A DNA stretch of 64,000 bases from Maioricimonas rarisocia (GTDB lineage Bacteria > Planctomycetota > Planctomycetia > Planctomycetales > Planctomycetaceae), in the NCBI RefSeq assembly GCF_007747795.1, contig NZ_CP036275.1, forward strand, positions 1,254,501 through 1,318,500, written 5' to 3'. The notes below the pieces were generated by a model, which was not told the DNA's origin, did not search any database, and worked only from the letters and a program-made list of their open reading frames with translations. The translations under genes and the position numbers were made by a program. This document shows, piece after piece, positions 1 through 9,946 of this stretch (the stretch's first letter is position 1; each line of letters starts with the position of its first letter).

Positions 1-190
1 CACATTCGCAGTCAGGTGCTCCGCCCGGTTCGGGCACCGCAAAGGGTCTCCAGGCGAAAGCGTGTAGCGAGGTCGCTCATGTAAGCGTTGGCGGAGAGAA
101 AAGCCGGTGTTCTGCAGCCCGGGGTGGCCCACGGTAGTGGGTGCACAGGCGACTGAGTTGCGGAATGGGTCCCGGCTGTAGCGACGTGGC
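1..190. other. non-coding leader upstream of nusA
   Basis: No gene is supportable here. The stretch contains short inverted repeats (for example CCCAC-GGTA-GTGGG near 127-140) and looks like intergenic repeat-type DNA. rimP, the usual gene before nusA, is not visible and would have to lie further upstream. The long open frame on the opposite strand is a shadow of nusA. Confidence 0.5.
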
Positions 191-219
191 AAAAAGTGGG
201 ACCTGAGCCCACTTTTTTT
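191..219. terminator. bidirectional terminator-like hairpin just before nusA
   Basis: A perfect 10-bp stem (191-200 with 208-217, arms AAAAAGTGGG and CCCACTTTTT) closes a 7-nt loop and is followed by further T residues. The A-run on the left makes it equally terminator-like on the other strand. It ends only 23 nt before the nusA ATG, so it either separates nusA from the upstream gene or acts as an attenuator on nusA-infB transcripts. Confidence 0.7.
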
Positions 220-242
220 TTACCTTGAGGCGGTGGCAAGAG

Positions 243-1883
243 ATGAATGGCACTGAGGTCCTGAGAATCGTCGATGCAATTCATCGCGACAAGAACATCG
301 ACAAGGAGATCGTGTTCGAGGGGATCGAGCAGGCCATCCTTTCGGCTGCCCGCAAGCACTACGGCGAGGAACGGGATATTCGCGTTGTCATCGAACGCGA
401 GAATGGACAGGTCGACGCCTGGCTGGATGGCGAAGAGATTCCCGCCGACGAGATCGAAATGCTCGGCCGGATTTCGGCGCAAACCGCCAAGCAGGTGATG
501 ATTCAGAAGATTCGCGAAGCCGAACGCGATTCCCTGTTTGACGAGTTCGAAGAACAACGTGGCCAGCTCGTGACCGGCGTAATTACCCGGCTCGACCACG
601 GCGTCGCCACCGTCAACATCGGGAAAGTGGAAGCACTGCTGCCTCGCAGCGAGCAGGTGCCCGGCGAATCGCACCGCGTCAACGAACGCGTGCGGGCCGT
701 TATCCTGGATGTCCGCAAGTCCGGCAGCCGGGTGAAAATCATACTGTCGCGCGTTCATCCGGAACTGGTGCGGCGATTGTTCGAAGTCGAAATTCCCGAA
801 GTGTCCGAACGGGTCATCGAGGTTCGTTCGCTGGCACGCGAAGCAGGTTACCGGTCGAAAGTTGCCGTCTCCTGCTATGATAACAGTATCGATTGTGTCG
901 GAGCCTGCGTCGGCGTTCGCGGCAGCCGCATCAAGACGATTGTCGATGAGCTGGCCGGTGAACGGATCGACATCGTTCGCTGGAACGACTCGCTGCAGGT
1001 GCTGATCCCCAATGCCTTGCAGCCGGCCGAAGTTGAAGACGTGATCCTGTGCCCGATGCTGGGGCGGGTGATCGTCCTCGTGCGGGACGACCAGCTGTCG
1101 CTGGCGATCGGCAAGAAGGGGCAGAATGTCCGGCTGGCGTCGAAGCTGGTTGGCTGGGACATTGAGGTGATGACGCGGGACGAACTGGACGAGCAGCTCG
1201 ACCGCTCGGTCGAAGCCTTCAGCGTCGTGCCGCATGTGACCGAGGAGCTGGCCGAAATGCTGGTTTCTCAGGGCTTCTTCAGCTTCGATGACCTGTCGGT
1301 GATCGAGCCGGACCAGCTCGCGGAGCTGGGTGGCCTGACCCCCGAGCAGTGCGACGAAATCGTCGAGCATGCCGATCGTGAGAGCGAGCGGGAAGAGCAG
1401 GAAGCCGAACGTCGCAAGCAGGTCGAGCGACAGGCGCGGGCAGCAGGGATTCAGCCTCCACCGGCCCGGAAGTCGAGGGCGAGTGCAGAGGCGACTCCTG
1501 AAGAGGCGGCAGCCACCGCCGGGGAAGAGTCTGCTGGTGTGGATGAGGCCGTCGCATCGGAGACAGACGAAGCAGAGCCGGCGGTGACAGAATCGTCGGC
1601 CGATGCGACAGCAGAAGCCGCGGAAGAAGACGTGGAAACAGCAGAAGTCGAACCAACGGAATCAGAGGAAGCCGGCGAAGTCGCTGCAGAACAGACTGGT
1701 GAGGCCGTTGACGGGGCGGATGACGCCACGGTCCGAACGGAACAGCCGGTCGACGAACAGGCCACCTCCACACAACCGGTCGACAGTACGCCGACGGCCG
1801 CAGCAGGTGAAGGCGAGGCGGCAGACGACGAGGCTTCGGAAGCGGATCGCAAAGTGACGACACCCCAGGCGGAACAGGCTTGA
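243..1883 (+). CDS. nusA: transcription termination/antitermination factor NusA
   Basis: This 546-aa protein binds RNA polymerase and nascent RNA and controls pausing, termination and antitermination. In order it has the polymerase-binding N-domain (about 1-104), an S1 domain (from about 105, [20 protein letters not shown]), KH1 ([11 protein letters not shown] near 223) and KH2 ([20 protein letters not shown] near 289). A helix-hairpin-helix segment lies near 342-376, and an acidic low-complexity tail of about 170 residues is longer than in most NusA proteins. I chose ATG 243 over the in-frame TTG at 225 because the protein then starts at the conserved N-domain. It heads the classical nusA-infB-rbfA order, 92 nt before infB, so co-transcription is likely. 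A terminator-like hairpin sits immediately upstream. Confidence 0.96.
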   Translation: MNGTEVLRIVDAIHRDKNIDKEIVFEGIEQAILSAARKHYGEERDIRVVIERENGQVDAWLDGEEIPADEIEMLGRISAQTAKQVMIQKIREAERDSLFDEFEEQRGQLVTGVITRLDHGVATVNIGKVEALLPRSEQVPGESHRVNERVRAVILDVRKSGSRVKIILSRVHPELVRRLFEVEIPEVSERVIEVRSLAREAGYRSKVAVSCYDNSIDCVGACVGVRGSRIKTIVDELAGERIDIVRWNDSLQVLIPNALQPAEVEDVILCPMLGRVIVLVRDDQLSLAIGKKGQNVRLASKLVGWDIEVMTRDELDEQLDRSVEAFSVVPHVTEELAEMLVSQGFFSFDDLSVIEPDQLAELGGLTPEQCDEIVEHADRESEREEQEAERRKQVERQARAAGIQPPPARKSRASAEATPEEAAATAGEESAGVDEAVASETDEAEPAVTESSADATAEAAEEDVETAEVEPTESEEAGEVAAEQTGEAVDGADDATVRTEQPVDEQATSTQPVDSTPTAAAGEGEAADDEASEADRKVTTPQAEQA

Positions 1884-1975
1884 GATGTGGGACCTGTCTG
1901 AGGTGTTGTTAGCAGCGTGCGATCGGCAGGATCGGATCAACTCGGCGGAAGAAGCGAGTAAAGAGAGGGCATCGC

Positions 1976-4900
1976 TTGAAGATTCGGATTTTCGCTCTGG
2001 CGAAAGAACTCGGTCTGGACAGCAAAGAGCTCATCCAGCGCTGCAATGAAGCAGGGCTGAACGTGAAGAGTTCGCCGCTGGCGAGTATCTCGCCAGAAGA
2101 ACGCGACATGGTGCTGGAGCTGATCAGGAAGAAGGAGGAAGGTGGCGGCGGTCCGGAACCGGGCCCCTCAGCTCCTCCAACCCCCTCGCGCGACCCTGCG
2201 GCGCCTGAACGGATGGGGAAGGTCCGGCAGATCCGCAACCTCGGCCCGCTGGCCGGCTCGATGCGTTCCCGTCGTGGGGGACGTGACGAGGACGAATCTC
2301 CCGATGCCGAAGTCGAAGCCGCTCAGGAAGCGCTCGCGGCCGAGACCGGGCAACCGCAACCGGTGGCCGAGGCCGAGGCAACGCCCGCCCCCGAAGAAGC
2401 TGCGGTGACCACCGAAGTCGCGACCGAAGAAGCTCCGGCCGAAGCCGAAGGGGGCGAGGTGCCCGAGGTCGCTGCCGAAGCTGAAGAGGAAACGCAGGTG
2501 GTTCAGACCGTTGAGGCGGCAGCCGAAGCCGAGACCGGCATCGAAGAACCGCCTGAGGCCGCTGCAGAGACCGAAGCGGCTGAAGCCGTCGAATCCGAAG
2601 AGATCGCTGCTGAAGATCGCCTTGCCGAAGACGAAGCGCCCCCGGAATCCGAAGAGGGCGAAGGCGGCGAAACCAGGAAGTCCGGCATCAGCCGCGACGA
2701 ATACGTGGCTCCCGGAGGGACTGGATTGTCCGGAATTCGTGAGATGAAGCCCCGCGGCTCGATTCGGGGTGTTGGCGGTAAGGCCCGCAAGGCCAAGGAG
2801 AAAGACAAGGACAAGGAAAAGGAAAAGGAACGCGAGAAGAAGAAGGCGCCACAGCTGCCCAGCCTGGCGACTCCGAACTTCAAGCCGCCCGCTGCTCCGG
2901 AACGCAAGGAAGGTCCCGCCCAGAAGCCGGACCTCCCGCTGACCGCGGACATCCTCAAGCAGAAGAGTCCGCTCGCGAGCATCCTCAAAAAGCACAAAGA
3001 CGACACCAAGAAGGGCCGGCGGGACCGCGACGAAGAAGAAAGCACACCTCGCCGCGGGAAGCCGGCTGCCGCCGCCGGACTCGGGCTCTCCGAAGCCCGC
3101 GAGGAACGCCGTCGCAAGCGGCAGCGGTCCCGCGTGGACGAAGAAGAGAGACCTGGCGGCCGTTCAATCGCCCGCGCTCCGAAGCGGCAGCGACGCAGCA
3201 GCGGCCCGAAGGAACTGAAGTCTTCGGCCACCGTCACCCTGCCGATCAGCATCCGGGAGCTCTCCGAGGAACTCGGTCGTCCCGCCCGCGACCTGCTGGG
3301 CATTCTGTTCCGGGCCGGGCAGATGGTGAAAATTACCGACCTGCTCGACGACGAAGAGACTGTCCTCGAACTCGGCCTCGAGATGGGCGTCGAGATCGAA
3401 GTTGAACGCGAAGAAGACCTCGAAGATCGACTGACCGAACGGTTCGAGAAGGGCAGCGAGGACTTCGGTGTGCCGCTCGAGTCGCGAGCGCCGATCATCA
3501 CCGTTCTCGGTCACGTCGACCACGGCAAAACCACGTTGGTCGACCGCCTGCGATCGACCAACGTGGTGGCGTCCGAAGCAGGGGGAATCACCCAGCATAT
3601 CGCCGCCTACCAGGTCGAACACGACGGCAAAAAGTTGACGTTCGTGGATACACCCGGTCACGCCGCCTTCGGCGAAATGCGGGCCCGCGGTGCGAACGTC
3701 ACCGACATCGTCGTGCTGGTGGTTGCGGCCGACGACAGTGTCATGCCGCAGACCCTGGAATGTATCAGCCACGCGAAGGCCGCCGGTGTGCCGATCGTGG
3801 TTGCCATGAACAAGGTCGACCTGCCCGATATCAACGAGCAGAAGGTCCTGACCGACCTGTCGCAGCACAACGTGCTCCCCTCGGAGTGGGGTGGAGACAC
3901 CGAAGTCGTGCGGATTTCGGCCCTCAAGGGAACCGGCATCGACGACCTTCTCGAGACGCTGCTGCTGACGGCCGAACTTCACGAGTACACCGCACCGGTC
4001 GAGATTCCCGGCGAAGGGGTCTGCCTCGAAGCGTTTCGCGACGAGGGACTCGGCCCGCTCGCATGGTTCGTCGTCCGCCGCGGACAGTTGCGGATCGGCG
4101 ACATCATCGTCTGTGGCAACGCTTACGGGCGTGTGCGGGCGATGTACAACGACCGCGACGAAGAGATCCAGGTGGCCGGCCCGTCCGATCCGATCAAGGT
4201 GGCCGGACTGGTCGAGGTTCCGGGGGCCGGAGATCACTTCTTCGTGATGTCCGATCTCGACGATGCCCGTCAGATTGCCGAGGAACGCCAGGTGCGTGGC
4301 CGCACCGAACTGCTGGCCCGCCGCGGTGGACCGAAGCGACTCGAAGACTTCTTCGCAGATGGTGACGGATCTTCGCGGGATCTGCCGTTGATTCTCAAGG
4401 CGGACACGCCGGGATCGATCGAGGCACTTCGCAGCGAGCTGCAGAAGTTCGAGCACGAAGAAGTGCGGATCGACATTATCCACGAGGGTGTCGGCGGCGT
4501 GAACGAGAGTGATGTCACGCTGGCGGCCTCTGCGGGGGCGATCATCATCGCCTTCCACGTCATTCCGGAAGACCGGGCGGTCAGCCTGGCTCATCAGGAA
4601 GGGGTGGACATCCGGCGGTACAACATCATCTACAACGTGACGGACGAGATTAAGCAGGCCCTCGAGGGGCTGCTGCGACCGGAAGAAGTCGAAGTGGCGA
4701 CCGGACGGGCCATCGTCCTGCGGACGTTCAGCATCAGCCGGACCGGTACGATTGCGGGCTGCCGCATCCTCAGCGGAACGATCGAGCGGAACAACCGCGT
4801 CCACGTGATTCGCGAACAGCGGATTCTCAACGACTACCCGATCGCTTCGCTGCGTCGTGAAAAGGACGATGTGCGGGAAGTACGCGAAGGAATGGAATGC

Positions 4901-4993
4901 GGGATCCGGCTGGACGGGTTCAACGATGTGAAGGAAGGGGACCTTCTGGAAGCCTTCCGTGTCGAGGAACGCAAACGCACCCTCGAGGACTGA
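1976..4993 (+). CDS. infB: translation initiation factor IF-2
   Basis: IF-2 is the GTPase that delivers initiator fMet-tRNA to the 30S subunit and promotes 50S joining. The 1005-aa protein has an N-terminal IF2_N module (1-50), a long acidic Ala/Glu-rich linker (about 60-235) and a highly charged Lys/Glu run (near 268-285). A second IF2_N module follows near 418-470. The G domain carries G1 GHVDHGKTT (near 511), G3 DTPGHAAF and G4 NKVD, followed by the beta-barrel and C-terminal tRNA-binding domains. The start is a TTG at 1976 with a purine-rich GAGAGG ahead of it, and the protein begins with the typical [13 protein letters not shown]. The linker is longer than in E. coli IF-2, which is common in high-GC bacteria. 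Confidence 0.97.
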   Translation: MKIRIFALAKELGLDSKELIQRCNEAGLNVKSSPLASISPEERDMVLELIRKKEEGGGGPEPGPSAPPTPSRDPAAPERMGKVRQIRNLGPLAGSMRSRRGGRDEDESPDAEVEAAQEALAAETGQPQPVAEAEATPAPEEAAVTTEVATEEAPAEAEGGEVPEVAAEAEEETQVVQTVEAAAEAETGIEEPPEAAAETEAAEAVESEEIAAEDRLAEDEAPPESEEGEGGETRKSGISRDEYVAPGGTGLSGIREMKPRGSIRGVGGKARKAKEKDKDKEKEKEREKKKAPQLPSLATPNFKPPAAPERKEGPAQKPDLPLTADILKQKSPLASILKKHKDDTKKGRRDRDEEESTPRRGKPAAAAGLGLSEAREERRRKRQRSRVDEEERPGGRSIARAPKRQRRSSGPKELKSSATVTLPISIRELSEELGRPARDLLGILFRAGQMVKITDLLDDEETVLELGLEMGVEIEVEREEDLEDRLTERFEKGSEDFGVPLESRAPIITVLGHVDHGKTTLVDRLRSTNVVASEAGGITQHIAAYQVEHDGKKLTFVDTPGHAAFGEMRARGANVTDIVVLVVAADDSVMPQTLECISHAKAAGVPIVVAMNKVDLPDINEQKVLTDLSQHNVLPSEWGGDTEVVRISALKGTGIDDLLETLLLTAELHEYTAPVEIPGEGVCLEAFRDEGLGPLAWFVVRRGQLRIGDIIVCGNAYGRVRAMYNDRDEEIQVAGPSDPIKVAGLVEVPGAGDHFFVMSDLDDARQIAEERQVRGRTELLARRGGPKRLEDFFADGDGSSRDLPLILKADTPGSIEALRSELQKFEHEEVRIDIIHEGVGGVNESDVTLAASAGAIIIAFHVIPEDRAVSLAHQEGVDIRRYNIIYNVTDEIKQALEGLLRPEEVEVATGRAIVLRTFSISRTGTIAGCRILSGTIERNNRVHVIREQRILNDYPIASLRREKDDVREVREGMECGIRLDGFNDVKEGDLLEAFRVEERKRTLED

Positions 4994-5028
4994 TCACCGG
5001 TGCGGGCTGGCGGGGCGTCTGAACGGCG

Positions 5029-5042
5029 CCCCTTCGAAGGGG
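5029..5042. other. palindrome CCCCTTCGAAGGGG between infB and rbfA
   Basis: A perfect 14-bp palindrome lies 36 nt after the infB stop. As RNA it forms a 5-bp stem with a TCGA loop. No T-run follows, so it is more likely an RNA processing or attenuation element than a terminator. Confidence 0.35.
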
Positions 5043-5153
5043 GTCGCGCCTGAGAGTCGGGTGAGATCCCGTGGGGCAACAGATCAGCCGCCGGTGGCTG
5101 AGCGGACCGACACGAAACAGATCGTTGCAGCAATCGGGGGAACAGGCGGCCGC

Positions 5154-5609
5154 ATGGGAACGCGTCGTACGGCGAAAGTCGCGGAAGCGATTCGGCAGGT
5201 GGTCAGCACGGCTGTGCTGTTTGAGCTGCGGGATCCGCGAGTCAGCGACACTACCATCCTCTCGGTCGAGGTGCCGACCGACCTGCGGACTGCGAAGATC
5301 CGTGTCTCCGTTCTGGGGGACGAGCGGGATCAGAAGCTGTGCATGCAGGGGTTGAACTCCGCCCGGGGCTTTCTGCAGTCGCGGATCGCCGACCGGCTCG
5401 ACCTTCGTTACACGCCGGTGCTGACCTTCGTGCTCGACGACGGCATCAAGAAGAGCATCGAGGCGTCCCGGATTCTTCGTGAAATTGCCGAACAGCGTCA
5501 GCCCGACTCGCCGGACGCCGGCGACGCCGAGGTGGAACAGGAGTCTGCCCCGCACGAGGCCGCCGAGCCGGAGAGTTCCTCCGATTCCGACGCGGACTCC
5601 GTGCAGTGA
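5154..5609 (+). CDS. rbfA: 30S ribosome-binding factor RbfA
   Basis: RbfA assists maturation of the 16S rRNA 5' end and 30S assembly. The protein is 151 aa. Residues 1-115 are the single KH-type RbfA domain ([49 protein letters not shown]). The last ~35 residues form an acidic tail not found in short RbfA proteins. The reading frame is open back to 4959, inside infB, but the family begins at the MGTRR position, so I use ATG 5154. A G-rich run about 13 nt upstream is a poor ribosome-binding site. It follows infB in the usual order. Confidence 0.9.
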   Translation: MGTRRTAKVAEAIRQVVSTAVLFELRDPRVSDTTILSVEVPTDLRTAKIRVSVLGDERDQKLCMQGLNSARGFLQSRIADRLDLRYTPVLTFVLDDGIKKSIEASRILREIAEQRQPDSPDAGDAEVEQESAPHEAAEPESSSDSDADSVQ

Positions 5610-5643
5610 TGGAACGGGCAGCACTTCGACTGGAAAGGCCGAC

Positions 5644-6525
5644 ATGAGCGCGACCAAGAAGTTGAAAGCATCCGAGAAACAGGCCGTCGTCAAGAAGCTG
5701 ACGGCGCTGCTGAAGAAACAGTACGGCGGCAGTCTGCCCAAGGCGAACCGACCTGTCCTGGAGACGCTGCTGTTCGCGATCTGTTTCGAACGCTCTGCGT
5801 ACGACGACGCTCAGGCTGCCTACGACCGGTTGCTCGACTCGTTCTTCGACCTCAACGAAATCCGGGTCAGCTCCGTCTCCGAGATCGAGCAGGCTCTCGG
5901 GGAGCTCGAGGAGGCTGCCTGGAAGGCGCTGCGAATTCGCGAATCGCTGCAGTACGTCTTCGAGAAGTACTACCAGTTCGATTTCGACGGGCTGCGGCGG
6001 AAGACACTCGAGGCGGCCCAGAAGCAGCTCGAGCAGATCAATCACATTACGCCTTTCGTCCAGGGGTATGTGCTCCAGCAGTGTCTGGGAGCGCATGTCG
6101 TCCCGCTCGACGAGGGCAGCCGCGACGCGCTCGTCTGGATGGGACTCGTCGAACCGGAGGCCGAAGTGCAGGAGGCAGCCGACGAGATGAAGTCGGCCCT
6201 GCGGAAATCGGATGGTCCGCTGTTCGCCCATCTGCTGCACAGCCTGGCGGTCGACCGACGCTACTGTGGCGCCTTCGAACCTTCGGAGAGCGCGAACAAC
6301 GGCAGTTCTGCCGATCCCGAGACGGCGGCCGGGCGGCTGAAGACCCTTCTCGAAAAGGGTTATCGCAAGAAGAAGGTCGTCAAGTCGCGCAAGAAGCCTG
6401 CCGCCAAGGCGACGACGGCGCGGAAGAAGGCGACCAAGGGCGCTGCCAAGAAGGTCGTCAAGAAGAAGGTCAGCAAGCCGAAGGCGAAAGCCAGGACGCG
6501 GTCGCGAAAAGTCGCCAAGTCATGA
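5644..6525 (+). CDS. HhH-GPD (endonuclease III-like) fold protein with histone H1-like tail
   Basis: This 293-aa protein resembles the endonuclease III/HhH-GPD base-excision fold over residues 30-170 (PVLETLLFAICFER, then an HhH-like segment near INHITPFVQGYVLQQ, then PLDEGSRDALVWMGL). The position where endonuclease III has its catalytic lysine (GVGRKTANV) reads HITPFVQGYV. The lysine is therefore missing, while an Asp remains in PLDEGS. No iron-sulfur Cys cluster is present. Residues from about 245 to the end are almost only Lys, Ala, Arg, Thr and Ser, with KKPAAK- and KKATK-type repeats like histone H1 tails, which suggests a DNA-binding tail. The ribosome-binding site GGAAAGG lies 5 nt before the ATG. 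It follows rbfA by 34 nt. The repair role is inference. Confidence 0.75.
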   Translation: MSATKKLKASEKQAVVKKLTALLKKQYGGSLPKANRPVLETLLFAICFERSAYDDAQAAYDRLLDSFFDLNEIRVSSVSEIEQALGELEEAAWKALRIRESLQYVFEKYYQFDFDGLRRKTLEAAQKQLEQINHITPFVQGYVLQQCLGAHVVPLDEGSRDALVWMGLVEPEAEVQEAADEMKSALRKSDGPLFAHLLHSLAVDRRYCGAFEPSESANNGSSADPETAAGRLKTLLEKGYRKKKVVKSRKKPAAKATTARKKATKGAAKKVVKKKVSKPKAKARTRSRKVAKS

Positions 6526-6566
6526 CGTCCCTCCGGTAGGCCCGGACCCTCCCTTCTGTAGTCCTC

Positions 6567-6596
6567 TTGGTCGAACTCGCCTCGGAACGATACAAT
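6567..6596 (+). promoter_or_regulatory. candidate sigma70 promoter for the TPR gene
   Basis: TTGGTC (6567-6572) and TACAAT (6591-6596) are separated by 18 nt. Transcription would begin near 6603 and the leader would contain the perfect hairpin at 6612-6641. Confidence 0.4.
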
Positions 6597-6611
6597 TTCG
6601 GGCAGAGTCCA

Positions 6612-6641
6612 GACGTCCCCGCGTTGTCGTTCGGGGACGTC
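6612..6641 (+). other. 10-bp perfect leader hairpin before the TPR gene
   Basis: Arms GACGTCCCCG (6612-6621) and CGGGGACGTC (6632-6641) enclose a 10-nt loop. There is no T-run, so this is a leader structure rather than an obvious terminator. It ends 28 nt before the ATG at 6670 and could influence access to the start. Confidence 0.5.
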
Positions 6642-6669
6642 GTCTGGGACGGAATCGGGGAGTCTCGCG

Positions 6670-9033
6670 ATGGTGGCAAGTTGGTGGCGGAATGGTGCGC
6701 TCAGCCGGATGATGCTGGCGCTGCTGATACTGGCGTGTGGAATCGGCCTTCGACCTGCTGCCGCGGCCGATCAGCCCCCCGCACCGCCGACGGCCGATCC
6801 GCTCGACGACGCTTCAATCACCGGCCTTCCGCTGCAGCCGGCCGACGATCCGCCCACCCGTTTCGAGCCCCGCCAGCCGCGGTCCGACGCGGAACGGCAG
6901 CGACTCTCGTCTCTTGCCTGGTTCATGACCGGACAGCTTCACCAGACGCGGCAGGAGTTTGACGAGGCGGTTGCGGCTTTCCGGAAGGCTGTCAAAGTCG
7001 ACCCCACCTCGATCGATGCCTATCGCTCACTCATCCCGCTGCTGTACACCCGCGCCGACGACGAAGCCGAACGCGAAGAGGCCCGCGAACTGGCCCTTCA
7101 GGCGGCCGGCCGGGCAGACGACGGATTCGATCTTGTCCGGGGACTGGCGGCCGTCATGGCCCGGGCGGGGGACGTGGACGAAGCGGCGACTCTGCTCGGC
7201 AAGGCGCTCGAAATCTCGGACCTCGAAGCCGGTTCGCTGACCGAACTGCTGCTCCGTCGCGACATCGGGCTCTTCTATCGACTGGGCGGGGACGGAGAAA
7301 AAGCGGCCGAATCGTACCGGCTCGTCTTCAAGGCACTGCAGGCGACCGGCGACGATGCGTTGTCGGAAGAGGATCGCACGAAGCTGCTGGGGGACCCCGG
7401 TACGACCTTCGACGAAATGGGACGGGTTTTTCTCGACGCGAAACTGCCCGATCTGGCGGTGAAAGCATTCGAGGAAGCGGCCCGATACCGTGCCAGCCGA
7501 CCTGCCATTCACAGCTACAACCTGGCCACGGTCTTCCGGCAGACGGGCCAGCCCGAGAAAGCGCTCGATGAACTGCAGAAGTATTTTGATGCCGAGCTGC
7601 AGTCGAAAGGGCGGGCCGCCTACCAGTTGCTGAAGGAACTGCTGGAGGAACTCGATCGGAGCGACGAACTGCTGCCGAAGCTCGAACTGCTCGCCGAGAG
7701 AGATCCGCGGAACAATCCGTTGCAGTACTTCCTCGCAGACGAATACGTCGCGAGCGACAAACTGGAGGAAGCGGAGGAGCTGTACTCGGAGACGCTCGGC
7801 GGGACGCAGGATCCTCGCGGGGCCGTCGGGCTCGTGGCAGTCTATCGCCGTCAGGCTCGTCCCGAGAAGCTGCTCGAAGCGCTCACCCGGGCGTTCACCG
7901 TTGTCCCGATGCCCGAAGACGAAGAGACGCTGCAGCGGCTCAATGAGGATCTTCGCGAACTGTCCCTGCGGTTCGCCGACGAAGTCAACGCCCTGGCCGA
8001 AGACAAGGATGTGCTCGACGGGCTGATGGAACTGGGCCGCAAGCTGCATTCCGGGGACGAGCCGAAACTCGAGTTCGTCCAGGCGTATTTCCTGGGCAAA
8101 CTGGCAGTCCAGGCGGAGCGGACCGAGGACGTCGAGAACTTCTACCGCCGGGCGATCGACATGCGGAATGATCCCCCGGCCGTGCTGTTTCGCGAGCTGG
8201 GCGAGTATCTCGTCGATGCCAAGGAGTACGGCAAGGCCGCGCGCGTCTACGAAGAAGCCGCCAACCACACGTCCGACACTCTCCAGGAACTGCGGTGGAT
8301 GTTCCTGTACTTCCAGTCCTTTGCTCTGGAGTACGACGGAGCGACCGACGCGGCTCTGGCGGCGATCAACGAGGCACGGGGATTGCGGCCGGACAATGCG
8401 GCACTGCGATTCCAGGCGGGGTGGATTCACTACCACGCCCGGCAGTGGGACAAGGCGATCGAGATCTTCGAGGATGTGATCGCCCGGGCCAGCAGTCCCG
8501 ACGAGAAGGAGCTGCTGCGACGAGCTCAGTTCGTCCTCTCCAGCATCTATGTCCAGCAGGACAACATGGAGAAGGGGGAGCAGATCCTCGAGGACGTGCT
8601 TGCGGACGAGCCGGATAACGTCCAGGCCAATAACGATCTGGGCTACCTCTGGGCCGATCAGGGCAAGAACCTCGAGCAGGCTCGCAAGATGATCGAAAAA
8701 GCGATCGCGGCCGAGCCCGATAACCCCGCCTACCTCGACAGTATGGGCTGGGTTCTGTATCAGTTGGGCGAGTTCGAGGAGGCCCGGTCGTATCTGCTGC
8801 AGGCCACCGAGAAAGACGGCGGCGAGGACAGTACGATCTTCGATCACATCGGCGACTGCGAGCAGAAGCTCGGAAACGAAGAGGCCGCCCGCACCGCATG
8901 GGAGAAGGCCGTCGAGCTGGAGTCCGAGAAGGCGTCGCCGGACGAGGAACTGCTCGAGAAGATCCGCAGCAAGCTCGGCCGGGACGACGGCGAGCAGAAA
9001 GAAGACGCGGCCGCGGAGGCTGATGACACGTAG
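6670..9033 (+). CDS. exported tetratricopeptide repeat protein
   Basis: The 787-aa protein begins with a Sec-type signal peptide (hydrophobic MMLALLILACGIGL, cleavage likely after AAAAD, about residue 33). It then consists of many TPR helical hairpins throughout (for example DEAVAAFRKAVKVDPTSIDAY, YLDSMGWVLYQLGEFEEARSY, IFDHIGDCEQKLGNEEAA). The last ~30 residues are acidic. TPR arrays are protein-binding scaffolds, and with a signal peptide this one should act in the periplasm or at the membrane. The partner is unknown. It precedes yebC by 101 nt. The exact function cannot be inferred from sequence. Confidence 0.85.
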   Translation: MVASWWRNGALSRMMLALLILACGIGLRPAAAADQPPAPPTADPLDDASITGLPLQPADDPPTRFEPRQPRSDAERQRLSSLAWFMTGQLHQTRQEFDEAVAAFRKAVKVDPTSIDAYRSLIPLLYTRADDEAEREEARELALQAAGRADDGFDLVRGLAAVMARAGDVDEAATLLGKALEISDLEAGSLTELLLRRDIGLFYRLGGDGEKAAESYRLVFKALQATGDDALSEEDRTKLLGDPGTTFDEMGRVFLDAKLPDLAVKAFEEAARYRASRPAIHSYNLATVFRQTGQPEKALDELQKYFDAELQSKGRAAYQLLKELLEELDRSDELLPKLELLAERDPRNNPLQYFLADEYVASDKLEEAEELYSETLGGTQDPRGAVGLVAVYRRQARPEKLLEALTRAFTVVPMPEDEETLQRLNEDLRELSLRFADEVNALAEDKDVLDGLMELGRKLHSGDEPKLEFVQAYFLGKLAVQAERTEDVENFYRRAIDMRNDPPAVLFRELGEYLVDAKEYGKAARVYEEAANHTSDTLQELRWMFLYFQSFALEYDGATDAALAAINEARGLRPDNAALRFQAGWIHYHARQWDKAIEIFEDVIARASSPDEKELLRRAQFVLSSIYVQQDNMEKGEQILEDVLADEPDNVQANNDLGYLWADQGKNLEQARKMIEKAIAAEPDNPAYLDSMGWVLYQLGEFEEARSYLLQATEKDGGEDSTIFDHIGDCEQKLGNEEAARTAWEKAVELESEKASPDEELLEKIRSKLGRDDGEQKEDAAAEADDT

Positions 9034-9134
9034 GGCTGCTGTCGGTGCCGATGTGCATTCAGGGTTCCATCAAAGTTCCGGCGACCGGCAGGCCGGGACG
9101 AAACCAGGCGGGTGAGACGTAGTTTCGGGCGATC

Positions 9135-9890
9135 ATGGCTGGACATTCACACTTTGCGAACATCGTTCACAAGAAGGGGCGCGCCGACAAGAAGCGGGGA
9201 GCTCTGTTCGGCAAGCTGAGCCGCGCGATTATGGCCGCGGCACGACGCGGCGGTGGAGATCCGACGGCAAACCTGGCGTTGCGTTACGCGATCGACCGGG
9301 CCAAGAAGAACAGCATGCCCAAGGACAACATCGAGCGCGCCATCAAGAAGGGGTGCGGCGAGACCGATGGCGAAGACTTCGCCGAACTCGTCTACGAGGG
9401 CTACGGAGCCGGTGGCGTTGCCGTCATGTGCGATGCTCTGACCGAAAACCGCAATCGGACGGCAGGCGAGATTCGTAAGACGTTTGAGGTCCACGGTGGC
9501 AACCTCGGAAATACGGGGTGCGTCGCGTGGATGTTCGAACGGAAGGGGCTGTTCACGATTCCGGTCGAAGCCATCGGCGAGGACGACCTGATGGAACTGG
9601 CTCTCGAGGCCGGTGCCGACGACGTTCGCCGCTCGGGCGAGTACTATGAAGTGACCTGTCCGGTCGATGACTACCAGCAGGTCGCCGATGCGTTCGAGTC
9701 CGCCGAACTCCCCACCGACGTCTCCGAAATCTCGCGGATTCCGAGCAACACCGTCGATCTGGAAGTCGAGGACGGCAAGCGTGTCCTGAGGCTGCTCGAA
9801 GCACTCGAGGAGAACGAGGACGTGCAGGGCGTCACGGCGAACTTCAACATCCCCGACGAGATCATGGCCGAGGTCATGAGCGAGGATTGA
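9135..9890 (+). CDS. YebC/PmpR (TACO1) family regulatory protein
   Basis: The protein is 251 aa and covers the whole family (usual length about 240-250). The hallmark start MAGHSHFANIVHKKGRADK is present, followed by MPKDNIERAIKKG, EGYGAGGVAVMCDALTENRN and the C-terminal segment MVDL-like IPSNTVDLEVED. Members are reported as DNA-binding transcription regulators and, more recently, as ribosome-associated factors that help translate proline-rich stretches. Both are family knowledge and neither is shown here. It often lies next to ruvC/ruvA/ruvB, and here ruvB is 1.2 kb downstream on the same strand. Confidence 0.95.
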   Translation: MAGHSHFANIVHKKGRADKKRGALFGKLSRAIMAAARRGGGDPTANLALRYAIDRAKKNSMPKDNIERAIKKGCGETDGEDFAELVYEGYGAGGVAVMCDALTENRNRTAGEIRKTFEVHGGNLGNTGCVAWMFERKGLFTIPVEAIGEDDLMELALEAGADDVRRSGEYYEVTCPVDDYQQVADAFESAELPTDVSEISRIPSNTVDLEVEDGKRVLRLLEALEENEDVQGVTANFNIPDEIMAEVMSED

Positions 9891-9946
9891 GTCGGGGGAG
9901 AACGACGGAATCGCATGCGTGCCGCGAGTTGCCGCGGGAGAGACTG

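Noticed and set aside
12-1370. Long open frame antisense to nusA
   Set aside because: It is produced by the codon bias of nusA on the other strand. There is no ribosome-binding site, and composition is His/Asp/Arg-rich without domains.
3164-4804. Long antisense frame across infB
   Set aside because: Shadow of a highly conserved gene in high-GC DNA. The same explanation applies to the long frames antisense to the TPR gene (7027-8847), the sulfatases (53465-54856, 59188-60711) and the DUF1559 genes (28585-29688, 40347-41786).
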